Positions 11,493-21,293 of a stretch of 64,000 nucleotides of DNA are shown piece after piece. This DNA comes from Avena insularis (lineage: Eukaryota; Streptophyta; Magnoliopsida; Poales; Poaceae). The position numbers and the translations under genes are program-made. Location: NCBI GenBank assembly GCA_023614405.1, contig JAJUPC010000038.1, positions 310,001 to 374,000 on the forward strand, written 5' to 3'. Each line of letters starts with the position of its first letter. The stretch's first letter is position 1. The notes under the pieces were generated by a model. It saw only the letters and a list, made by a program, of their open reading frames with translations. It ran no database searches and had not been told where the DNA came from.

Positions 11493-14400
11493 TGTAGCAT
11501 CCCAATTGTCTAACAATTGCAATGCTACTAGTCTAGCCTATATAATGGCTACTTCCTACATATAATTGTTGCACCATAATTATATCATGCTCATGTCATC
11601 ATGCCACCTTGCATTTGAGCATCATATAAAACCCTTTTCAATTTGGATCTCCTCTCATATGCATTACTAATTGTATTTGCCTCTTGATATTGTATTTGGT
11701 TATTGATATATTGTTTAAATGCCCAAGTTGAGTTGGGGGCATATCTTTTATTCCACTCCACTACCCTTTCTTTCACCACCTTATAATTCCACCATTCCAC
11801 CATATGTGAGCATTGCATTTTATTTGGGTTTATCTCTAGCTCATGTTGTTTGGAATGGACTCTTTTCCACTCTACCTGCTTCCATATGGAATGATATGGG
11901 AAGGTTGTTCATGTTGGAATATTTTGAGGATAATATGCACATAGTGGAATTTACAAACTAGCATGTCCAAAATATTTTCAAATATGGTCATCTCCGTTCA
12001 CTCCACATGGAACATTCCTTCAATCATTAGCTTGGCCCTTACTCCATCTTTTGAGGATGCACATAATAAATGCCATGAGATTTTATTTTGTTTTCACAAG
12101 ATTAACACATGGCATTAAATACTTGCATGGGCCATGCAACCTTCTCCATCTTTTGTCCTCCTTGTTTATATTTGTTTTTTTGAGTGAATCATCCTCTATC
12201 CCTCTCTACCACTCCTTTTGCTTGATCTAGTTTGGTCTTGCTAAAAAGTCACCACCACATCTCTCTCTCTCTCTCTAATCCTCTCTGCAACACCTAACAC
12301 CTCATCTAAAACCTAAACCTAGCTTCCTCTCTTCCTAACCCTAAACCTATCTACCATACCACACCCTCTCTCTAATCCCTTCCTCTATGCCATGTAGGCC
12401 CCACCTAGCGACCTTCCACCCCCAACCCTAACCAAAAACCCTTACCCGAGCCTCTCCATCCTAACCTAGCTATCTACCCCCTCCCTCTAACCCTAGCTCT
12501 AACCGAGCCTCCCTCTCCCTCTCTCCCTGCCGTGCGACCCCACCAGCCCGAGTCCGCCTGCCTTGCCCTCTCCCTGGCCCACTTGCCATGCTCCTGCTCT
12601 GCCCAAGCCGAGCCCCAGCTCCTGCACGTGAGGAGTTGGAGGAAGAAAAGGTGCCGAGCCACCTTTTTGCCCTTCCCCGCTCCCACACGGCACCCACGCC
12701 CTCTCCCTCGCCTTATACTTTTCCCCACGCCTCCTCTCTCTCGCCAGATCCACCCCAGAGCCCCTGCCTCTCCCCTCCTTCTTCTCACCGACGCCAACTC
12801 CTCTCGCCGGTCACCGCCAGTACCTCCGCCGTCTCTTCGTTCCAGCCAGCAAGTGCGTCGTGGAGGTGGTCGAGGAGACCAGGGAGGCTCCCCTGCTTCG
12901 CCCTGTACGTGCCAGCGAGGAGGAGGAGAACCAGATCCACCAGAACCATCACCGCGCCGCCGAAACCCTAACTCCGGCCGGCCTCCTACTACGTCGACGA
13001 TCGATCGCTCTGCTGCCCGAACCACCACCATCAACAGCTTCGTGGTAAGCCATACTCTCTCCCTGACATCCTCGCCGTCCTCGACGTTGCCTGGTCGCAC
13101 CGTGCGTTCCGTCGGGCACTCTCGGTGCGTCGCCGAGCACGGGCGTCTGCACACCTCCACGACACGAACCACTCATCTAGCCGCCCATCCCCCTCCTAGC
13201 AACGTCCCCCACCTACCGCAGTGGCTGCCGCCTCGCTGCCACAAGACGCCAGTCCCGGTTCGAGTCCTCGATCCAAGGCCACAGCAGACCTGCCGCCAGA
13301 CGGTGGAGAAGATCCACAGTACCTAGCGCCATTTTGCAAATAGCCCCTCTGTTTTTCTCGCGCTCAACCCGCGGTCCCGCCGACCCCACCTGCCAGCCGC
13401 TGTGTGCTTTTTGCAGGAAAGCACTCTGGTTTTCGTAACTCTCAACCCGCGCTCCATCGCGTCCCCGCTAGTCAGTCACTGCGGGTTTAGTCGCTGTCAC
13501 GTGGGCCTGTAGCTACCGGGCCCATCTGTCACCCTCTGTGGCTAGGAAGCACCGTGGTGAGAAAACAATTCCTGCGCGCCGTGGACCCGCGAGGCTGCCG
13601 GCCCCACCTGTCAGCCTCTTGGTCTAGCTCAGCCGCGGTGAGAAAAGCCTCTCTGCGCGCTGTGTCGCCCAGTCTGCAGCTGGCCCACCTGTCGGTGGCT
13701 CGGGCTAGCACTGGGCTGGGTGTAAAAAGTAGTTCTGGTTTTCTGTTTTGTTTTAACTTTTCAAATTTGTTTTAAATTTAAATTCAAATATGTTTTTAAA
13801 TAACTTTTGAAATATAATTCCAAATTCAACAGATGATATATGTTTTGAAATCAGAAAAATGTGAGGATTTCATATTTGCCCTTCAAAATATATTTTGAAC
13901 ACTTTAGATTTCGAGTTGATTAAAATTACAATAAAATGCCCTTTTTCTTAATTAATTAATAACTTTTGTTTTATAACTCCGAATTTGACAAATAATATGT
14001 CTAAATCGATCAGCGCGACGAGCCTGTTCTATCTATGCATTCCATGCTTTGAATTGCAGCATGCATCATGTAAATATAAAGTATACAGCAACTTATTTGA
14101 GGATAAAAGGTGACTAAAACGCCATAAAATGCTTTATTCTTGTACTCCACACCTCACCCATGCCATGCTACATTATTGCCATGCAAATTGTGCATCATTC
14201 ATCATGGCATGATTGTTTGCTTGTCGCATTTTAATTCATATGCTTGTGCACTTTATTTATGTTGGCCCTTGTTTGTTTGGTTCTTCTTGAATGAACGACG
14301 AGGGGATATATCAAGAAACCCAGGAGCACTACCCAGATCCATCCCTCGCTTCAACTGAGCTGCCAGGCAAGCACTACCACATGCTTGCATAATATAGTAC

Positions 14401-16087
14401 CTATTGCCTCTATCTTATTCTTGCATCATTGAGTCACGATTGCATTAAACTGAATCCCAAGTACTGCATAGCCTTTACTTTTAAACCCCACCGAAGCTTG
14501 TTCCTCCATCCCATGAGCCATTACTACAGGAGTTGTTTGAGCCATGCGGGTCATAGAACAGCATGTGTAGGGTATGTGAGTGTCTGATGGATAACGAGGT
14601 ACCTAAACAACTTAACCTGAGTAGCAATGGGATAACTAATGACAGTGGCACCGGTGGGCAATATCTGCTATTTGGTTCTTCATGCTCACTTGTGTCCCGT
14701 AGGACCCCGAGTACTTGATTCCTGTTCCTTGAATATTCGCGCTATTCTCATCCGGGAGGCTTATGAACCCCCCTGAGCCAGAGCTTGATTCATTCTTATT
14801 TCTTGGGGCCACAAGTAGTTTGGGGCTTTATTACTATCCTGTACTTATGCCATGCTTTACTGCTTCATTTAAGATTGTGCGAGGAGCACCTGTACTGTTT
14901 TGGATGCGGAGTGTTTTTGCGGTATCGACAAGCCAAGTCACACTTTCGGGTTCCCAGTCGTTTACAGCCATTGACGCAAACCTTGAGTCCGTCTCGGAGC
15001 CGGCCAACTTCGTTGCGGGTAGCTTAATGGGGTGGCCCCCTGAAATATTTCTGAATCCTGTGATCGCTTTATCGTGAATGCCTCGTTGGGTTTTGATTTG
15101 GTTTTTCCGAGGTTGATCGAGTGTGTGTTGCTATTTGTGCACCCCTGCAGGGTAAATCTTTCTGAAAGCCGTGTCCGCGATTATGGACGACTTGGAGCAC
15201 AGTTTCTCGATCATAGACAAGTATAACTAAAGTACCGCATTTAATTTGACTAAGTACCTGACTAGTAAATAGTGCAACACTCATGGAATGGATAATAAAA
15301 CTGCCAACGGATGGGGGATGTTCGTCCGCTTCCTCCTTGGTAAGCGAGGAGGAGGATGGATCTGTTAATATTACTGTTATAACTGTTGTTATTAATTCAC
15401 GGACATCCGTCTATCTTTGGTTAGGCGGATGGTTAGCGAGTATCTATAGAATTGTTAGGTGTTATCTTTTGCTGCAATTGCGTCACCCCAGGTTGTGTCC
15501 CCTTTAGAGGCATAAAGACTTGCTGAGTACCCCTAGGGTCTCACACGATAATTGTTTGATTCAGATGAACAGGTAAACTCGCAAGATGGATACTGGGTGG
15601 AGGAGACGGACGATGTGGGCAACGATCATTCGGTGTAGAGATTCCGGGAATGGGGATCCGTGAGATCTGTGGGTGGGATGTGTTTATTTATGGGGCATCT
15701 TATGCCGATTTGCTTCTTATCCGTACTCGGATCTTGTTTTCCGCTTCCGCCTGATACTCTGATGTTTGTTGTATGAGGAGATATCCTAAACTATTATATC
15801 TATCTAGGACATTTGGATCTTGCCGTATGGCGTTGCAATATTTCTATTTCTTTTAGATGGAATGGCTCTGAGGACTGTTGTATGGTGGCTTGCATACATA
15901 CTCATTTGTGTATGTAGTTGATCCCTTCGCGCCGATTACGCCGCTCGTTCTTGTCCTGATGTTTTGGAAATGGTTAGGACGGCCAAAAGGTCTACCTGTG
16001 AGTGGCATTTGGCCCCACCGTACTATTTTAACCATTTCCGCTCATCCAGGCTTGTAACTAAGAGCGTAATTCACCGAGGTAGTTACA
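11493..16087 (+). mobile_element. LARD LTR C, complete (4,595 bp)
   Basis: It starts TGTAGCATCCC after the polypurine tract and ends GTTACA at 16087, where it meets TATTACATC, DNA that belongs to another LTR family. The likely 3' flank of the target duplication is TATTA, but the 5' flank of the array is outside the window, so this cannot be confirmed. The GC-rich block 12530-13330 contains ORFs of up to 264 codons on both strands; they are broken in LTR B and Pro/Arg-rich, so I do not call them genes. Confidence 0.85.
13243..13290 (+). other. Pol III B-box-like sequence in LARD LTR
   Basis: GGTTCGAGTCC matches the B-box consensus of tRNA and SINE promoters and is also present in LTR B near 5706-5716. 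I see no foldable tRNA cloverleaf and no convincing A box about 30-50 nt upstream. It could be a chance match or a tRNA/SINE-derived scrap. Confidence 0.2.
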
Positions 16088-16181
16088 TATTACATCTTAA
16101 TTGTGGATGCTAGCTATTGATCCAGGGACTAGCATTGTAAACACATGGATCTCTACCTTATTAAAGGTTGGGACCTCTACA
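16088..16181 (+). mobile_element. 3' end fragment of a Gypsy LTR (same family as 41758-46115)
   Basis: This 94-bp stretch matches, in opposite orientation, the end of the solo LTR at 41758-41850, including the terminal GGGACCTCTACA. It is the remainder of a solo or truncated LTR into which the LARD array inserted. It is not followed by a PBS, so the DNA after it is probably flank. Confidence 0.75.
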
Positions 16182-16628
16182 CCAGCCTATGATGCAAAGG
16201 CTCAGGCACCATTGGATAATAAAAAATATATATTTAGTTTTAGTGGCTTTCATTCTCTATGATGAGCTGGCATAGCATTCCTATGCAAACTGAGAGAAGT
16301 CTCCTTCTAATCCTCCTAGACAACCTCTAGTTGAAGGGTAGATGGATTTGGAAGATTTGTGACATAACCATTATTTCTTTTCAATCTGATGATACAAGCT
16401 AATAAGAACAAGTCCTGCATGATCTAATTTATATGTTGGACTTGTACCTGTTGTTGGTGGACTATTGGGGATTATGGTCTACTACTACTTGTGATGCTAC
16501 TGATCTTGATCTACTCCTCCATGTGGTGCTGTTGATCTTGATCTACTTCTCCTTGTGATGTTGTTGATCTTGATCTACTCCTCCTTGTGCTCACTTGATC
16601 TTTTCTTGGATGGCTTAAGTAAGCAAAC
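16182..16628. other. Unassigned DNA between two retrotransposon blocks
   Basis: No ORF or terminal repeat supports an identity. It holds a short tandem repeat at its right end. A short similarity exists between 16185-16207 (CTATGATGCA, then a CAGGCA-like end) and about 48955-48978 in an old Gypsy LTR, too short to be decisive. Confidence 0.4.
16501..16596 (+). repeat. 32-bp tandem repeat, three units
   Basis: Units begin at 16501, 16533 and 16565 with TGATCTTGATCTACT and differ by a few bases. No role is evident. Confidence 0.85.
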
Positions 16629-17291
16629 TGTAACACCCTCAGAATCGACCCTATGCAAGTTTCAGCGATTCCCGCCAAAGCCACATAGAAACGATTCAAA
16701 GGTGCCCACCAGGCACTTTCATGCGGGTGGAAAACGAAGTAATATCATTACACAATAGTCCACAATGGAACCCACAGAACAGATATATACAACACTGACT
16801 CAAAGAGTCAAGAATACAGATATACAATGCAAAGATCCAAATCACCTTGAAAACGATACAACGTCCGACTATGGACAAGATGCAAATGGGGCTAAGAGCC
16901 CTGAAGTATAACCAATGGCGTCCATAACCCTGCCCAGGCCAAGCCGGAAGGGTAACCCTGCTAACGATGTCGATCTCAAAACCTGCTTAAACAAAAGGGG
17001 TGCCGACAAAGGGCAAAGGAAAAAGAGAGCGGTCAAGATCGAGGCCAAGACACTAGAAGACTAGAATTCGGCGGTCCTCGCCTACATAGGTATAGTGGAC
17101 TGAAGCGGCAGCGCAGCATGCACTAAACAACCTATAGAGACTCAATGCAACTGGCGGCTATCAGATAGGGATAAGAAATACCTATTTGGATCCAACCTGA
17201 AACTATCACCAAGCATACCCATCCTGGTATTTCCCCCTCGAGACCAAACGAGGAAGTCAACCGAGGAACTCACTCAGTTGGCAGTTTGATT

Positions 17292-17555
17292 CATTCCGTT
17301 ATAGTTGCAGCAATTACTAGTCATATATAGATAGCATGAGTCATCTTGATATAATAAGTTGTTGATACTTTTATTTAGCCATTCCGTTGTAGTTGCAATA
17401 CTTACTAGTCAAATACAATGGTAACAGGAGACAAACCAAACCAGCAGTTGTTGGCACTTTTATTTAGTCATTCCGTTATAGTGAAGCTGATTACTAGTCA
17501 TTATAAAGTCAAATTTATAGCACTACTTTAGTTATAGTTGTCTATGATCGAGATA
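17292..17555 (-). repeat. ~88-bp tandem repeat in LTR 1 (3 units)
   Basis: Units start at 17292, 17380 and 17469 with CATTCCGTTrTAGT and each contains ACTAGTCA. LTRs 2 and 3 have four units. A single related unit is present in the LARD LTRs (about 129-160, inverted). Confidence 0.85.
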
Positions 17556-17569
17556 CTGTGCTCCAAGTC

Positions 17570-17617
17570 GTCCATAACCGCGGACACGGCTTTCAGAAAG
17601 TTTTACCCTACAGGGGG
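17570..17617 (-). other. Conserved structured LTR block, minus-strand family LTR 1
   Basis: On the minus strand this reads CCCCTGTAGGG, then CTTTCTGAAAG, then GTCCGCGGTTATGGAC, the same order as in the LARD and chromovirus LTRs. Confidence 0.75.
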
Positions 17618-20450
17618 CACAAATAGCAACACACGCACGATCAACCTCGGGAAAAACCAAATAAAACCCAATGAGGCATCACGGCAGAGCAATTGCAAGA
17701 TTCATATAAATTTCAGGGGTCCACCCCACCAAGCTACCCGCGACGAAGTTGGCCGGCTCTGGAACGGACCCAGAGGTTTGCGTCAATGGCTGTAAACGAC
17801 TGGGAACCCGAAAGTGTGACTGGGCTTGTCGATACCGCGAAAACACTCCGCTTACCTAAACAGTACACGCGCTCCACGCGCAATCATAAATAAAGCAGTA
17901 AAGCATGGCAAAAGTACAGGATAGTAATAAAGCCCCAAACTACTTTGTGGCCCCATGAAATAAATATGACTCAAGCTCTGGCTAGGGGGATTCATGGTCC
18001 CACATGCGGATAGTGCGAATATTCAAAGAACAGGTATCAGTACTCGGGGTCCTACAGGACACAAGTGGACGGTTAAAAACCAAATAACATCTATTGCCCA
18101 CCCGTGCCTCTGCATTATTTACCTACTTTCAATTTTAGTTGTTAAACTGTAATTAAAGTCATGATCATCTCCAACATAAAACATATGGCAGTCTTCCAAC
18201 AACTGTGGTACTTGACGACACGCAACAGCACTTGAGCAAGCAACTACGACACGCAAGTCCAACTATCTACCAAACAACAGGTAATAGGATGTGTCCAAGG
18301 TAATATAAGGCTGCAAGGGATATCACGGGTACAAAAACTAGAGCATCGCAACACAGATAGCAATAGATCAACAGGAAGGAATAAAGACTATAAAATTAAA
18401 ATAGCTAGAAAGGGGGAGAATTCTCGCCTGAAAACATTGTCGAGGATACACCAGAGATCAGGTCGACACTCGCATCAACTCATTGGCCTAATCCGTGAAG
18501 AAGCAAAACACTAAAAGAAACACCGGATGCACTATTTAATACTACGGCAAAAGATCGGGCAAGATGCATGTATGCCATATGACATGGCAACGATGCGATG
18601 CAATTAGGCCATATTAAGTGGAACCGGGGTCCCGATAATTAATTATTAAGTTCATGTTGTTTAGATACCCCGCAATTTAAATGTTGCATTAAGAAGGCAA
18701 AAGATAGCACCGGTTCGCTACACAAATTTAAATGGGGCCAATATAAGACTAGATTTGCCCGCATATGACCTCCATATTTAATTTAGACGAATCATCTAGA
18801 TACCCTCAAACATCCACAATATGTATGCAAACATGTTCATTTAATATGCAACAAGATCAATATCATATATTATAAAAATATGAGGGGTCTCGGATAGGGG
18901 TCACACATCGAATGGCAATCTTGGGGTTCCGAGGGTTCAGGGGATCGGTCTTTGGATGCAGCACCAAGGCGTCGGATCCGTGAAAGGGAACTTGGCGCAT
19001 CGAAGGTTCGGTTCAGCGAGATCGGTCTTCAGTTACGGGTCCGGGGCTCTGGGATCCATGACGAAGAACTTGGGTCTCCGGCGTTAATTGTCTATGAAGA
19101 TCTTGTCGATAGATACCGAACGGAGTACCACATCCCCACACATGAACAAAGGAACCTTTAGCATGGGTGCCGTGCAGATATAGCAACATAGTGTATTACT
19201 GTACCTTTAGCACATGCTTCACACCAAGGTCGGACCATACTAGATGAAAACAGACAGGTGAATCAGCCGGTGCTTGAAAATGCCAAACGTGGCCAGGTGC
19301 ATGCAGGTCTGGGCGTCGCTGGGCAATGTTAGGCTCGCACGCAGGCACACTTGGAGACAGGGCGGACGGCAGGAGGTCGAGGCCGACACGGAGACGGCGG
19401 CGTTGTCTTAGGCGAGGGCCTTCGGGCAGCGATGCTGGCCATTGTGGAAGACGGTCGCCGGTAGCTCAGGAGATAGAGGTGACGTGGGGGAAGGGGGCGT
19501 GGTGCGAGCTGGCGACGGGAAGCGGGCGACACGCCACGTCTGGCGAGGCGGGCCTAGAGCAGAGGGAGAGGAGGCGGTCAGCAGAGCGTACTGGCGGGCC
19601 TGCGGGCTCCCATGGCGACAGGGAAGATGGTAGAGGGGAGTAGGGCGCTGGCAGTTGATGAAGAGCAGCAGGCACCGTCACTCGAGCACCGCGTGCGGCG
19701 CAAGGGGAGGGCGGACGTGCGGCAGCGCTGCGTGGGCCGGAGAGGAGGCGGCAGAGCTCGGACGGCGACGAAGGCGAAGGAGTCTGGGATGGCGACGCTC
19801 GGGATGTGGCCAGTGGAGGCAGCGTCGGCTCGCAGGGGTGGTCGCGAGAGGAGGGGCACCGAGGCGGTGGCGCCTTGGCAGGGGCAAGCTCGAGGGAGAG
19901 GGTCCCTAGCGCCGGCGATGGAAGCGCCTGGCGAGCAACGGGAGAGAGGGGGCGGAGGTGGTTGCAGAGATAGAGCGAGGGGAGTGGGCGCATCGGCAGG
20001 GTGTGGTGGGACCAGGGGCATGCGTGAGAGAGAGGTGGGGCTGGGATCGGGGAGAGGAGGAGCGTGGGTTCGATCGGGAGGTGGTTGGCGGCGGCAGGGT
20101 GGGGGAGTGGGGAGGGATTAGGCAGGGTAGATCTAGGTTTTGCTAGGGTTTCTTTTGGGCCGGGTAGTAGTCCGGTGGCTCTGGCCTAACCGGCTGGACT
20201 GCCTCCCCGGACAAAATAGGTTTTTAATGATTTTATTTTATAAACCTTTATAAATAATTTTTAGGTAAATAAAAGATCTGGATCGATCTAGGATTTTGGT
20301 TTGAACAAAGAGGGAAATATTTAGTATCTAGAAAACAAAATAGGCTTTTAGAAAATATTTTAGACAAGCAGATGCATGCTGATGTCATGATAATGCACAA
20401 AATAAAAACAACAGCGATTTTCTAGTAGTGGTTTTACCCGGGGTGCTACA

Positions 20451-20489
20451 ATTCGACACCACTAACAATGGATCTCGCCCTCGAGATCC
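20451..20489 (-). promoter_or_regulatory. Pre-PPT hairpin and 3' interior end, minus-strand family
   Basis: On the minus strand GGATCTCG-AGGG-CGAGATCC forms a perfect 8-bp hairpin (20470-20489) ending 19 nt before the LTR. Relative to the LARD and chromovirus, the second base pair is changed on both arms (A-T to G-C), a compensatory change. The purine tract here is weak (AGTGGTGTCGAAT). Confidence 0.7.
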
Positions 20490-21278
20490 GCCTCATGGTA
20501 CGGGGAAGAAGGCTGACGGTCTGAATCTTCTCACTTCGTGTAGATCCTTGCGACACCACTAACATTGCTCCATCTTGAAATCAGTGACACCACCAACAAG
20601 GGTTGGTGCTCAGGTTCATTGCGAGAATACTCCGGATAAAAAAAGGACGAAGGTAAAGGTATCAAATGATAAGGCCACCTCTAACTTCTGTAGAATGAGT
20701 TGTATTGCTTAATCCACCGATTCGATGTACAAGAGCGAATGATAAGAGTAGTCGGATGGTGATCAGTCCATCACGCACCCAAAGCATTACTTTGCACATG
20801 AATAGGAGAATTATGCGACCAACTCTAGGAATCAGACTAAAGATCTCGACAGGCAATGTTTGGAAACAAATGAGCGATGGAGATTCTCATCAGATTTGAT
20901 GTAGATGACTTCGTCGTATTAGAAAACACCGGAGGATAAAAAGAAATTTTTTAGTGATTTTTGGTCCACTTGAAAGGTACAACAGAGGAAAATTCCTCAG
21001 ATAGCATGAAGATCGACAACACCGTTACAAGAGGAATGAAGCGAAACCCTGAAGGTACGACGGAAACCCAAACACGAGAAATCCTGGACTCGAAGAAAAG
21101 ATAAGAGAGCAGATTCAAAACACGTCGAGATAAGAGGAGAATAGCAGAGGGGTAAGAAGTAAAAGAAGACCTAATCAGATCTATCCAATCGATTTTTCCA
21201 AATTAGTTTTGACACTCTACATAGGCCGTTAGCTAGGTTATCCTACAGGCTAGACCAGTGGGGTATCGTAACTGCTGA

Positions 21279-21290
21279 GCTCTGATACCA
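21279..21290 (-). promoter_or_regulatory. Primer binding site, minus-strand family
   Basis: GCTCTGATACCA on the plus strand is the complement of TGGTATCAGAGC, next to the LTR end at 21294. It proves the minus orientation. Confidence 0.88.
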
Positions 21291-21293
21291 CTC

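Larger units (their letters stand above)
16629..20450 (-). mobile_element. Gypsy LTR 1 of the minus-strand family (3,822 bp, complete)
   Basis: Read on the minus strand it begins TGTAGCACCCCGGG at 20450 and ends GGGTGTTACA at 16629. It is the left (3') LTR of a minus-strand element. About 17540-18110 is homologous to the 3' section of the LARD LTR (about 14630-15300), so the families are related. A GC-rich leader occupies 19320-20150 with spurious ORFs on both strands. Compared with LTR 3 it has ~99 bp more in that leader (about 19350-19450). It lacks one unit of the ~88-bp repeat present in LTRs 2 and 3. Confidence 0.85.
20451..21293 (-). mobile_element. Short interior remnant (843 bp) of the minus-strand family
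   Basis: Between LTR 1 and LTR 2 only 843 bp remain, bounded by the hairpin and PPT end on the left and a PBS on the right. There is no gag or pol motif. Either this is a very short non-autonomous (TRIM-interior-like) element with large LTRs, or the interior has been deleted. Confidence 0.75.

Noticed and set aside
12474..13326. Long ORFs on both strands in the GC-rich block of LARD LTR C (up to 264 codons)
   Set aside because: They are Pro/Arg/Ser-rich, overlap on both strands, and are broken in the equivalent part of LTR B. No domain is seen. GC-rich DNA has few stop codons by chance.
16182..16210. Possible homology to the old Gypsy LTR near 48955
   Set aside because: About 23 bases with gaps; flanking sequence does not align by eye.
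19326..20146. ORFs of up to 175 codons in the GC-rich part of the minus-family LTR
   Set aside because: Same reasoning: low-complexity translations on both strands, not kept in frame in LTR 3 (25924-26713).
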